From positions 62,001 through 126,000 of the forward strand of contig CAXXQD010000021.1 in assembly GCA_963677475.2 (NCBI GenBank): 64,000 nt of DNA. Direction: 5' to 3'. The notes beneath the pieces are model-generated. The model saw only the letters and a program-made list of their open reading frames with translations. It was not told where the DNA came from and searched no databases. Both the position numbers and the translations under genes were made by a program. Of this stretch, positions 55,662-63,867 are shown piece after piece (within the stretch, counting starts at the first letter, position 1; each line of letters begins with the position of its first letter). The DNA is from JABMQB01 sp963677475. Lineage in GTDB: Bacteria; Bacteroidota; Bacteroidia; Bacteroidales; Prolixibacteraceae.

Positions 55662-56489
55662 ATGGCATTCACAACAGCAGATGTAGTTAAACTACGTAAA
55701 TTAACTGGTGCAGGAATGATGGACTGCAAAAAAGCATTAGGTGAATCAGATGGTGATTTTGATGGTGCTTTGCAACTAATCCGTGAAAAAGGAAAAGCTA
55801 TTGCCAATAAACGTGCTGACAGAGAAGCCTCTGAAGGTGTTGCTTTGGCAAAAGTATCAGATGACAAAACAAAAGGAGCTATTGTGGTCCTTAACTGTGA
55901 AACCGACTTTGTTGCTAAGAACGAAAACTTTGTTGCTTTTGCACAACAAATACTTGATGCTGCGTTGGGAAACAATGCTGCAGACCTAGAGGCTGTAAAA
56001 GCTTTAAAACTTGATGGAAAAACTGTTGCAGACCTGGTAAGCGAGCAAACAGGGGTTATTGGAGAAAAACTTGAACTTTCTTATTATAGCCTACTGGAAT
56101 CTGATTCTGTTGCAACTTATATCCATCCAGGAAACAAACTAGCAACTGCAGTTGGTTTTAACAAAACAGAAGTAGATGCCAGTGTTGCCAAAGATGTTGC
56201 AATGCAAGTTGCTGCAATGAGCCCAATAGCTATCGATAAAGACTCTGTTGCAAAAGATGTTGTCGAAAAAGAATTGGAAATTGCAAAAGAAAAATACCGT
56301 CAGGAGGGTAAACCTGAAAATATGCTTGACAAAATTGCACAAGGTGCTCTAAACAAGTTCTTTAAAGAAAATACTTTACTTGAGCAGGTTTATGTAAAAG
56401 ATGGTAAAATTTCTATCAAAGACTTCTTAAAACAAGCGGACAAAGACTTAACAGTCACTAAATTTGACCGGTATACCCTGTCAGTTTAA
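55662..56489 (+). CDS. tsf: Elongation factor Ts
   Basis: The 275-residue protein has the N-terminal UBA-like part (VVKLRKLTGAGMMDCKKAL) followed by EF-Ts core sequence (VVLNCETDFVAKNENFVAFA; ATYIHPGNKLATAVGF). It recycles GDP from EF-Tu. It forms the usual rpsB-tsf pair and ends with a strong terminator. Confidence 0.98.
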   Translation: MAFTTADVVKLRKLTGAGMMDCKKALGESDGDFDGALQLIREKGKAIANKRADREASEGVALAKVSDDKTKGAIVVLNCETDFVAKNENFVAFAQQILDAALGNNAADLEAVKALKLDGKTVADLVSEQTGVIGEKLELSYYSLLESDSVATYIHPGNKLATAVGFNKTEVDASVAKDVAMQVAAMSPIAIDKDSVAKDVVEKELEIAKEKYRQEGKPENMLDKIAQGALNKFFKENTLLEQVYVKDGKISIKDFLKQADKDLTVTKFDRYTLSV

Positions 56490-56511
56490 GAAACTTGTTT
56501 CACAATATTTT

Positions 56512-56546
56512 GAGCTTCCCGTTTCAATACCGGAAGCTCTTTTTTT
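56512..56546 (+). terminator. Terminator after tsf
   Basis: An 8-bp GC-rich stem (56512-56519 with 56532-56539) is followed by seven T. Confidence 0.88.
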
Positions 56547-56579
56547 GTCTTTTCGCCAACAAAATAATAAGCAATAAAA

Positions 56580-56587
56580 TATCTTTG
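56580..56587 (+). promoter_or_regulatory. pyrH promoter: -7 box TATCTTTG
   Basis: A perfect TAnnTTTG box lies 49 bp before the pyrH ATG and only 13 bp before the alternative TTG at 56601, so it favours the ATG. Confidence 0.65.
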
Positions 56588-56636
56588 TATATAATCTAAA
56601 TTGAATTGGTTATTTTTAAATCCAAAATTGTATCCA

Positions 56637-57347
56637 ATGATAAAGTATAAGAGAATCCTGTTAAAATTAAGCGGTGAATCGCTGATGGGAACACAGGAAT
56701 ATGGAATTGACCAACAACGGCTTTCGGACTATGCTGAACAGATAAAAGAGATAGCTGATTTGGGTGTCCAAGTTGCAATAGTTATTGGTGGGGGAAATAT
56801 TTTCAGAGGGCTTAGTGGCGCGGCACAAGGTTTTGACCGGGTGAAAGGCGACCAAATGGGAATGTTGGCAACTGTTATCAACAGTTTGGCATTAAATTCA
56901 GCGTTAAGTTCAATCGGTGCAAGATCAAAAGTACTAACTGCGATCCGAATGGAACCCATTGGTGAGTTTTATTCGAAAGACAAAGCTGTAGAATTATTAA
57001 ACCAAGGCTATGTTACTATCTTCTCTGCTGGCACCGGAAATCCATATTTCACAACCGATACTGGAAGCTCATTAAGAGGGATTGAGATTGAGGCTGATGT
57101 GTTCCTAAAAGGAACCAGGGTGGATGGAATTTATACGGCTGATCCAGAGAAAGATGCCTCGGCGACCAAGTTCGAAACAATCTCTTTCGATGAAATTTAT
57201 TCTAAAGGATTAAAAGTTATGGACCTAACCGCGACAACCATGTGCAAAGAGAACAAATTGCCCGTAATTGTCTTCAATATGGACCAAAAAGGAAGCTTAC
57301 TAAAAGTCGTTAATGGCAATAAAATAGGCACTATTGTGCACAGCTAG
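56637..57347 (+). CDS. pyrH: UMP kinase
   Basis: The protein has 236 residues from the ATG at 56637, with the family start KYKRILLKLSGESLMG. VAIVIGGGNIFRG and GTGNPYFTTDTGSSLRGIEI are the conserved nucleotide-site loops of the bacterial hexameric UMP kinase, which makes UDP. The frame extends upstream to a TTG at 56601, which is unlikely as a start. Confidence 0.97.
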   Translation: MIKYKRILLKLSGESLMGTQEYGIDQQRLSDYAEQIKEIADLGVQVAIVIGGGNIFRGLSGAAQGFDRVKGDQMGMLATVINSLALNSALSSIGARSKVLTAIRMEPIGEFYSKDKAVELLNQGYVTIFSAGTGNPYFTTDTGSSLRGIEIEADVFLKGTRVDGIYTADPEKDASATKFETISFDEIYSKGLKVMDLTATTMCKENKLPVIVFNMDQKGSLLKVVNGNKIGTIVHS

Positions 57348-57408
57348 GAAAATTGGAAGGTTTTTAGATTTTAGGGTATAAATTATTTTCAAATATTCAT
57401 ATTTTTCA

Positions 57409-57416
57409 TATATTTG
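57409..57416 (+). promoter_or_regulatory. frr promoter: -7 box TATATTTG
   Basis: A perfect TAnnTTTG box lies 41 bp before the frr ATG at 57457. Confidence 0.6.
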
Positions 57417-57456
57417 CTAACATTCGTTAGTTAGTAACTCATAGGTCTGATTATTT

Positions 57457-58020
57457 ATGCAAGAAGAAGCTGATTTTGTTATAGAAGTATGTGGTGAGAA
57501 AATGAATACTGCCATTGTACATCTTGAAAAAGAACTGGTTCACATCAGGGCCGGGAAAGCTTCTCCCGCAATGCTAGATGGGGTTTTGGTTGAATATTAC
57601 GGTAGTGCAACTCCTTTAACCCAAGTGTCTAATATCAGTACACCAGATGCACGGACAATTGCAATTCAACCTTGGGAAAAATCATTAATTCCTGAGATTG
57701 AAAAAGCAATAATGGTGGCTAACCTCGGGTTAAACCCAGATAATAATGGAGAAATAATCCGTATTAATATTCCGGTGCTAACCGAAGAACGAAGAAAAGA
57801 TTTGGTAAAGCAAGTCCATAAAGAAGGTGAAAATGCTAAAATCAGCATTCGCCAGGCAAGGAAAGATGCCAATGATGGTTTGAAGAAATTACAAAAAGAT
57901 GGCTTATCTGAAGATCTTGAAAAAGATGCAGAAGCAAAAGTTCAGGATTTAACCGATGATTTTTCAAAAAAAGTTGATACCTTAGTACAATCTAAGGAAC
58001 AAGATATTATGACCATTTGA
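57457..58020 (+). CDS. frr: Ribosome recycling factor
   Basis: The 187-residue protein has LVHIRAGKASPAMLDGVLVEYYG, INIPVLTEERRKDLVKQVHKE and a C-terminal three-helix bundle (SKKVDTLVQSKEQDIM), standard for RRF. With EF-G it splits post-termination ribosomes. It follows pyrH, the usual order, but has its own promoter. Confidence 0.98.
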   Translation: MQEEADFVIEVCGEKMNTAIVHLEKELVHIRAGKASPAMLDGVLVEYYGSATPLTQVSNISTPDARTIAIQPWEKSLIPEIEKAIMVANLGLNPDNNGEIIRINIPVLTEERRKDLVKQVHKEGENAKISIRQARKDANDGLKKLQKDGLSEDLEKDAEAKVQDLTDDFSKKVDTLVQSKEQDIMTI

Positions 58021-58047
58021 TTGTTTCTAGTTTTCTGTTTTCTGAAC

Positions 58048-58072
58048 ATTGTTTAATTGTTTTCATGGCTTT
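58048..58072. repeat. 25-bp sequence repeated at 19527-19551 (24/25 identical)
   Basis: The second copy of the dispersed sequence, directly before the frr terminator stem. The single difference is T versus A at position 11. Confidence 0.5.
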
Positions 58073-58073
58073 G

Positions 58074-58105
58074 AGGCAGCTTTATAAAAGCTGCCTTAAT
58101 TTTTT
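58074..58105 (+). terminator. Terminator of frr
   Basis: A perfect 10-bp stem AGGCAGCTTT/AAAGCTGCCT (58074-58083 with 58087-58096), loop ATA, is followed by a T run. Confidence 0.9.
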
Positions 58106-58125
58106 CACCAATTTTAGCTTCATTT

Positions 58126-58458
58126 ATGGATGAAAATTCAAAAAAAGAAATCCTTCAAAAAATAGAATCGGAAATCCGAAAAACCAAGGAAAACATTGCC
58201 ACTTACAGGGAAATGACCCAGCCAATTGCCCCGGAAAATGCCATTGGAAGAATTTCCAGAATGGATGCCATTAACAATAAAAGCATAGCTGAAGCCGCAT
58301 TAAGAAAAGCAAATGAGAAACTCAATAACCTAAACTATATGCTTTCTCAAATTGGCCAAAAAGATTTTGGTTCTTGCGCCAAATGCAAGCAGGCAATCCC
58401 ACTTGGCAGGCTTTTATTAATGCCACAAAGCAAATTCTGCGTTAATTGCTCCAGGTAA
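58126..58458 (+). CDS. TraR/DksA-type zinc-finger protein
   Basis: The 110-residue protein has a long N-terminal coiled coil (about 1-80; SKKEILQKIESEIRKTKENI) followed by a C4 zinc finger: CAKC and CVNC near the C-terminus with IPLGRLLLMPQSKF between. It is similar to DksA-like RNA-polymerase secondary-channel regulators, though shorter than standard DksA. Activity with ppGpp is not certain. It is a single gene, convergent with tryptophanase 6 bp away. Confidence 0.8.
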   Translation: MDENSKKEILQKIESEIRKTKENIATYREMTQPIAPENAIGRISRMDAINNKSIAEAALRKANEKLNNLNYMLSQIGQKDFGSCAKCKQAIPLGRLLLMPQSKFCVNCSR

Positions 58459-58464
58459 ATAAGC

Positions 58465-59835
58465 TTATGCTTTATATAATTCTACCGTAAAATGACGCAT
58501 TATTGGCGCCTCTTTATGGATTTTAAGCCCTGTCCTGATCTCATCCCTCATGTCATATACATTTTTTAAACCTGTGGCAACAACGTCCATGTGGCTGTTT
58601 GTATAGGTCCTGCGCGGAATCGCCAAACGTAAGAATTCCAGCTTTGGATATCGGTTGTCTTTGGTTTCCGGATCGCGGTCTGCCAACAAAGTTCCAACTT
58701 CAACACCCCTTACCCCGGCTTCGAGATATAAAATTATTGCCAGGGTTTGAGCAATGTATTCTTCTTTCGGCACGTTGGGCAAAAACCTTTTCGCATCCAC
58801 AAAAACGCCATGCCCACCAATAGGTTTCTGAATTGGTATACCAAAGTCAATCAATTTATTCCCCAGATATTCGACCTGCGAAATCCGGGTTTCCAAATAA
58901 TCTTTGTGCGTCACTTCTTTTAGTCCCACTGCCAGTGCATTCATATCCCTTCCGGCCATTCCTCCATAAGTAACAAAACCTTCAAACATAATATTAAAGG
59001 TAGTTGCCTTTTCAAACAGGTCTTTACTGCTCATTGCCAGAAATCCCCCAATGTTAACGATTCCATCTTTTTTACTGCTCATGGTCATTCCGTCGGCATA
59101 CGAATACATTTCCCTGACAATATCTTTGATCGATTTATCGGCATATTCGGGTTCCCTTTTTTTGATGAACCAAGCATTTTCGGCAAACCTGGCCGAATCA
59201 AACAAAACCGTGGTACCGTATTTCTTGGCAAGCGCTTTTACCTGTTTAAGGTTCCCCATTGATACTGGTTGCCCACCAGAAGTATTGCAGGTAAGAGTCA
59301 TAACAATAAGTGGAATATTTACCTCTGATTTCAAAACCTCTTCCAGCTTTTCCAAATCAACATTTCCTTTAAACGGATAATCGCTTTCGGTATTAAAAGC
59401 CTCATCAATGGTGCAATCAATTGCACGGGCTTTTCGAAATTCAATATGCCCTTTGGTTGTATCAAAATGAGAGTTGCCCGGCACCACATCCCCTTCTTTC
59501 AGCAAAGTTGAGAACAACACATTTTCAGCTGCCCTACCCTGATGCGCCGGCAGGAAATATTCAAACCCAAAAAGGTCCTTAATAACTTCTTTTAAATGAT
59601 AATAGGAAGAAGAGCCTGCATAACTTTCGTCGCCCTGCATAATTGCTGCCCACTGGTTATCGCTCATTGCACCCGTTCCACTATCGGTCAACAGGTCGAT
59701 AAACACCTGCTCGCTTTTTAGGTTAAACAGGTTATAATGGGCATCTTCAATCCACTTTTCACGTTGTTTTCTAGTACTTCTATAGATGGGTTCAACCATC
59801 TTTATTTTATACGATTCTGCAAATGGTAATTCCAT
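58465..59835 (-). CDS. tnaA: Tryptophanase (tryptophan indole-lyase)
   Basis: The 456-residue protein of the beta-eliminating lyase family carries DLLTDSGTGAMSDNQW and the PLP lysine in MSSKKDGIVNIGG. Tryptophanase and tyrosine phenol-lyase are close. Here the C-terminal MRHFT motif (His where TPL has Phe) and GVRGVEVG (Val where TPL has the substrate-binding Arg) point to tryptophanase. It cleaves tryptophan to indole, pyruvate and ammonia. No tnaB permease is adjacent. A perfect -7 box (complement of 59987-59994) lies about 150 bp upstream, giving a long leader. Confidence 0.9.
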   Translation of the reverse strand: MELPFAESYKIKMVEPIYRSTRKQREKWIEDAHYNLFNLKSEQVFIDLLTDSGTGAMSDNQWAAIMQGDESYAGSSSYYHLKEVIKDLFGFEYFLPAHQGRAAENVLFSTLLKEGDVVPGNSHFDTTKGHIEFRKARAIDCTIDEAFNTESDYPFKGNVDLEKLEEVLKSEVNIPLIVMTLTCNTSGGQPVSMGNLKQVKALAKKYGTTVLFDSARFAENAWFIKKREPEYADKSIKDIVREMYSYADGMTMSSKKDGIVNIGGFLAMSSKDLFEKATTFNIMFEGFVTYGGMAGRDMNALAVGLKEVTHKDYLETRISQVEYLGNKLIDFGIPIQKPIGGHGVFVDAKRFLPNVPKEEYIAQTLAIILYLEAGVRGVEVGTLLADRDPETKDNRYPKLEFLRLAIPRRTYTNSHMDVVATGLKNVYDMRDEIRTGLKIHKEAPIMRHFTVELYKA

Positions 59836-59909
59836 GATTGGTTTAAATAAATGAAATAAATACGAAAAAATTTCCTCTGGAAAATTACAAGGAGGAACAG
59901 GTGAGAAAA

Positions 59910-59981
59910 CTAGACGCCAAAAGCATCCCGGTTTTTAATATTAATGTACTTTTTTAAGTAGTCTTTTTTAAAAGTATCCAT
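59910..59981 (-). other. Possible leader ORF upstream of tnaA
   Basis: A 23-codon frame (ATG to TAG, Lys/Tyr-rich) starts about 6 bp after the -7 box TAACTTTG (complement of 59987-59994). It has no Trp codon, so it is not a TnaC-type sensor and may be chance. Confidence 0.25.
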
Positions 59982-60030
59982 AGGCACAAAGTTAAATGCT
60001 TTAGACGAAAAAAACAGGCAATTTGTCATT

Positions 60031-60411
60031 CTATTGGTTTATTTCATCCACACTTGTTTTTAAAAAACCACGGGTAAAATAATCTTCATCTACGATTTCC
60101 CCATCCCAAACAACAATGTCCAAATCCATGGTTCTTGGCCCAAACTTTGGGGCAGACCTATCACGGCCTAACTGATCTTCAATGTTTTTCAACACTTTTT
60201 TCAATTCTTTCTTTGTATGGCTGGTTTCAATTTTTACAGCCCCATTGGTATATTCTGGCTGGTCTTTTATTCCGATGGGTTCAGTTTTCAAAAAATTTGA
60301 AACCTTTAGCACATCAACTTCCATTTTAAGCATTTCCAACATTTTTTGGATGTTGCTTTCAGCATTGATATTGGAACCAATACCAATTATACAAACGTTT
60401 TTTGACATCAT
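60031..60411 (-). CDS. folK: 2-amino-4-hydroxy-6-hydroxymethyldihydropteridine diphosphokinase (short form)
   Basis: The protein has 126 residues, shorter than the usual 160. IGIGSNINAESNIQ, GRDRSAPKFGPRTMDLDIVVW (with the catalytic DLD) and VDEDYFTRGFLK correspond to the compact HPPK form. It adds pyrophosphate to hydroxymethyldihydropterin in folate synthesis. It overlaps folB (ATGA-type coupling), the start being ATGATG. It is the last gene of folM-folB-folK. Confidence 0.9.
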   Translation of the reverse strand: MMSKNVCIIGIGSNINAESNIQKMLEMLKMEVDVLKVSNFLKTEPIGIKDQPEYTNGAVKIETSHTKKELKKVLKNIEDQLGRDRSAPKFGPRTMDLDIVVWDGEIVDEDYFTRGFLKTSVDEINQ

Positions 60412-60761
60412 CTGCGAGCCTCCATTTCAAGAGATACCGATTCTGCAAAACGTAGGGCATGCGGCTTATCCACTTCAACTTTGGCATAATTTACCCGTTC
60501 GTCTTCCATTACTGTATCCAGAATACTTTTAGTCAATACTTCCAGAAGCTTAAACTGTCCCTCTTGTACCAAAGCTATTACTTTCTTGGTGATCAGTTTA
60601 TAGTTATAAATGCTGTCTGGTTCATCCGACTCCAGTGCTTCTTCAGGAATATCGGTTTGTATTTCGATATTGATCAACACATCCTGTTTATTGGCCAGTT
60701 CCTCGGGATTAAATCCAATGTAGGTTCGTATAAGTAGGTTTTTAACGCGAATTGTTGCCAT
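60408..60761 (-). CDS. folB: Dihydroneopterin aldolase
   Basis: The 117-residue protein has TIRVKNLLIRTYIGFNPEE and DVLINIEIQTD, standard for FolB, which turns dihydroneopterin into hydroxymethyldihydropterin and glycolaldehyde. Its stop overlaps folK, and it lies 19 bp after the SDR gene, so the three genes form one operon for pterin metabolism. Confidence 0.93.
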   Translation of the reverse strand: MATIRVKNLLIRTYIGFNPEELANKQDVLINIEIQTDIPEEALESDEPDSIYNYKLITKKVIALVQEGQFKLLEVLTKSILDTVMEDERVNYAKVEVDKPHALRFAESVSLEMEARR

Positions 60762-60780
60762 GTGAATATGAATTTGTGGT

Positions 60781-61518
60781 TTAACCTTTGTTTATTGATT
60801 TTCCTAAATTTTCGCCACCATCGGCGAACAACAGCTGACCTGTTAAATATTCATTTTCTAAAATATAATCGATGCTTTGTAAAATGGGCTGAACCCCACC
60901 CGGCTTTTGCATTGGTATTTGCTCAGCTAAACCCAGAAGGTACGAATCATCTTTATCTTCAGGAGCCAATGTCACCCCCGGGGCAATAGCATTTACACGA
61001 ATATCGGGAGCCATTTCGATCGCGGCCATTTTTGTAAGCTCCCACAGTCCTTTTTTTGACAGTGAATAAGCGGCGTAATCCGACATATTGTTGGTAATTC
61101 TGGTATCCACAAGGTTAATAATATTCCCTTTTTTACAATTAACCATAAATTCCCTTCCTAAAATAAAGGGTGCCCTAAGGTTCACATTCATCTGTATATC
61201 AAATAGCCCTGCACTAGTTTCATGAATATAGGCTTGATCGAAGACCGATGCGTTGTTAATCAGCAAATCCAATTGCTTAATGTTGTTCAATAATGCCGGA
61301 ATTATATTTTGAACCTCAGTCGGCTGCGATAAATCTGCTTTCACAAGCGGAAATGATTGCAAGGGAAATTTATTTGAGAGTTCTTCCGACAAATTAATTG
61401 CTTCTTTTTCGGACGTGTTATAATGAATAATAACATTCCATCCGTTATGAGCCAAATGTTCTGATATTGCTTTTCCGATTCGTTTTGAGGCACCTGTTAT
61501 TAAAGCCGTTTTATTCAT
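60781..61518 (-). CDS. folM: SDR oxidoreductase, probable dihydromonapterin/pteridine reductase
   Basis: The 245-residue short-chain dehydrogenase has an unusual cofactor motif TGASKRIG (TGxxxRxG, not TGxxxGxG), typical of the PTR1/FolM pteridine reductases. NNASVF, the catalytic YSLSKKG and the C-terminal substrate loop are present. With folB and folK directly downstream, FolM-type reduction of dihydromonapterin or dihydrofolate is likely (inference from motif and context). It is the first gene of the operon. Confidence 0.8.
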   Translation of the reverse strand: MNKTALITGASKRIGKAISEHLAHNGWNVIIHYNTSEKEAINLSEELSNKFPLQSFPLVKADLSQPTEVQNIIPALLNNIKQLDLLINNASVFDQAYIHETSAGLFDIQMNVNLRAPFILGREFMVNCKKGNIINLVDTRITNNMSDYAAYSLSKKGLWELTKMAAIEMAPDIRVNAIAPGVTLAPEDKDDSYLLGLAEQIPMQKPGGVQPILQSIDYILENEYLTGQLLFADGGENLGKSINKG

Positions 61519-61586
61519 AATGAAAAGATAGGTAATTTCTAACTAAAAACCTTGATGCATTAAGAATGTTCAAGTTGGTTGCCAAC

Positions 61587-61616
61587 AAAAAAGCCCGGAA
61601 ATCAAATCCAGGCTTT
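61587..61616 (-). terminator. Terminator of riboflavin synthase gene
   Basis: Read on the minus strand, a 10-bp stem (61590-61599 with 61607-61616, one G-U pair) is followed by a T run. Confidence 0.8.
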
Positions 61617-61640
61617 CTATTATATGGGTAGCATTATAAA

Positions 61641-62249
61641 CTAATTAAATGTCATTAATTTACTTAGATATTTCCCAATAATATCAAACTCCAGGTTCAC
61701 GATTGTCCCTTCTTTGAAAGTATGAAAATTTGTGACTTCCTGAGTGTAGGGAATAATTGCCACCTGAAATGAATTGTCTTTTGAATTCACAACCGTTAAA
61801 CTTACACCATTAACCGTTACCGAACCCTTTTCAACGGTCATGTACCCTTGTTTTGCGGCTTCTTTATTAAACGCGTATTCGAAAGTATAGTACCAACTTC
61901 CATCGGCTTCTTCTACCTTTGTACACGTTGCCGTTTGGTCAACATGTCCCTGAACGATATGCCCATCAAGACGCCCATTCATCATCATGCTTCTTTCCAG
62001 ATTGACCTTTGAACCAACTTCCCAGGTACCAAGGTTTGTTTTCGATAAGGTTTCTTTTATGGCGGTAACCACGTAAGTTTCATTTTCCTTATCAACTTTA
62101 ACTACAGTTAAGCAAACACCGTTATGGGCGAGGCTCTGATCAACTTTTAATTCATTAACAAATGAGCAGGTTAGTGTAAAGTGATAATTCTCCTGCTCCT
62201 TTTCTATGGAAACCACAGTTCCATATTCTTCTATAATTCCTGAAAACAT
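61641..62249 (-). CDS. ribE: Riboflavin synthase subunit alpha
   Basis: The 202-residue protein has two repeated lumazine-binding barrels. Each starts like MFSGIIEEYGTV or LDGHIVQGHVDQTAT and carries a NGVCLTVV/NGVSLTVV motif. It condenses two dimethylribityllumazine molecules into riboflavin. It lies 47 bp after cysS and may share its promoter. It ends with a terminator. Confidence 0.96.
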   Translation of the reverse strand: MFSGIIEEYGTVVSIEKEQENYHFTLTCSFVNELKVDQSLAHNGVCLTVVKVDKENETYVVTAIKETLSKTNLGTWEVGSKVNLERSMMMNGRLDGHIVQGHVDQTATCTKVEEADGSWYYTFEYAFNKEAAKQGYMTVEKGSVTVNGVSLTVVNSKDNSFQVAIIPYTQEVTNFHTFKEGTIVNLEFDIIGKYLSKLMTFN

Positions 62250-62296
62250 AGTCCTAAATTTTCTATTGATTGTTTTATTTGGCTATTCTATTGGCC

Positions 62297-63769
62297 TTAT
62301 TTTAATTTCCACTCAAAGCCATCTTTGGTATCTTTAATTTCAAAACCAAGGCTGGTGAGTTCATTTCTGATTTTATCGGCAGTAGCCCAATCCTTATTTG
62401 CTTTTGCATCAATTCTTAGGTTCAAAAGCAGGTCAACCACATCGTTAAAAACTTCTTGCCCTGAAGAAGCATCACCAATGCTTTTCTGAAATCCTAACAC
62501 ATCGTACAAAAAAGTATGAAGGAAAGATTTTAGATCCGTGTAATCTTCGTTTGATATGGTTTCCGTTTTATCGTGGATTGAATTAATCATTTTTACAGCA
62601 TCAAACAAATGCGCCAGGGCAATCGGACTGTTCAGGTCATCGTTCATTGCTGCCAATACCTTGCCCTGAAGTGCTTGAATATCGACTGAAGAACTTTGGC
62701 TCAAGGGAAGTTTCTCCAGTGTTTCCATGGCCTTCATTAAACGGGCATAGCCTTTTTCAGCTGCTTGCAGTGCTGCGTTCGAAAAATCCAGCGTACTACG
62801 GTAATGCGCCTGCAGCATGAAAAAACGAATGGTCATTGGCGAATATGCTTTTTCGAGGAGCGAATGGTCTCCTTTAAAAAACTGATCCAATGAAATTGCA
62901 TTACCCAATGATTTTCCCATTTTCTGTCCATCCAAGGTAATCATATTGTTATGCATCCAATACTGAACAGAAGGTTTGCCATTGGCAACTTTTGATTGTG
63001 CCATTTCGGCTTCGTGGTGCGGAAATGTAAGGTCCATCCCTCCACCATGAATATCAAACTGTTTCCCAAGGTATTTTGTGCTCATTGCCGAACATTCGAG
63101 GTGCCACCCCGGAAAACCATCACTCCATGGTGACGACCAGCGCATAATATGCTCAGGTTGTGCTTTTTTCCAAATTGCAAAATCAAGTGGAGACCTCTTT
63201 TCATCCTGACCATCCAACTCCCGGGTGTTCGAAATTAAATCTTCAATTTTTCTTCCAGACAACTGCCCATATTCATTATTTTCAGCAAATTTCTGTACGT
63301 TAAAATAAATGGAACCATTGCTTTCGTATGCATATCCTGCATCTAAAATTTTCTGTACGGTTTCAATTTGTTCGATGATATGCCCTGAAGCCCTCGGCTC
63401 AATACTTGGAGGTTGAACATTAAGCAAATCCATGTTTTTATGGTAATCGTGTGTATACATTTGCACCACCTCCATGGGTTCAAGCATTTCGAGTTTTGCT
63501 TTTTTTGCCACCTTATCTTCCCCCTCATCGGCATCGGCAACCAAATGTCCTACATCGGTAATATTCCTGACATAGCGTACTTTATACTTCAAATATTTCA
63601 AATATCTGAAAAGAAGGTCGAAAGAAATTGCCGGGCGCGCATGCCCCAAATGGGCATTGCCATAAACCGTTGGGCCGCAAACATACATTCCAACATAACC
63701 AGGAATTAATGGTTTAAAGACCTCTTTTTTGCGTGTTAAAGTATTGTATATTACAAATTGATTTTCCAT
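62297..63769 (-). CDS. cysS: Cysteine--tRNA ligase
   Basis: The 490-residue class I synthetase has the Cys-containing start of the HIGH region (MYVCGPTVYGNAHLGHARP), zinc-binding WHLECSAMS and HHEAEMAQ, and the KMSKS-like KMGKSLGN. Normal length. It charges tRNA-Cys. A perfect -7 box TACCTTTG (complement of 63796-63803) lies upstream. It is probably co-transcribed with riboflavin synthase. Confidence 0.98.
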   Translation of the reverse strand: MENQFVIYNTLTRKKEVFKPLIPGYVGMYVCGPTVYGNAHLGHARPAISFDLLFRYLKYLKYKVRYVRNITDVGHLVADADEGEDKVAKKAKLEMLEPMEVVQMYTHDYHKNMDLLNVQPPSIEPRASGHIIEQIETVQKILDAGYAYESNGSIYFNVQKFAENNEYGQLSGRKIEDLISNTRELDGQDEKRSPLDFAIWKKAQPEHIMRWSSPWSDGFPGWHLECSAMSTKYLGKQFDIHGGGMDLTFPHHEAEMAQSKVANGKPSVQYWMHNNMITLDGQKMGKSLGNAISLDQFFKGDHSLLEKAYSPMTIRFFMLQAHYRSTLDFSNAALQAAEKGYARLMKAMETLEKLPLSQSSSVDIQALQGKVLAAMNDDLNSPIALAHLFDAVKMINSIHDKTETISNEDYTDLKSFLHTFLYDVLGFQKSIGDASSGQEVFNDVVDLLLNLRIDAKANKDWATADKIRNELTSLGFEIKDTKDGFEWKLK

Positions 63770-63867
63770 TTGCTAAAGGAAGTTTCATTTCGGAACAAAG
63801 GTAAAATTATTTAGAATAATAGCTTGAATTCATCCCGGGCATGTTCTCAAAAACAAGCCTAACTTAA

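Noticed and set aside
58465..59835. Tyrosine phenol-lyase
   Set aside because: The MRHFT and GVRGVEVG motifs match tryptophanase; TPL would have Phe and Arg at the key positions.
60031..60411. folK as a truncated pseudogene
   Set aside because: It is short, but its ending is that of the compact HPPK form and no frameshift is visible.
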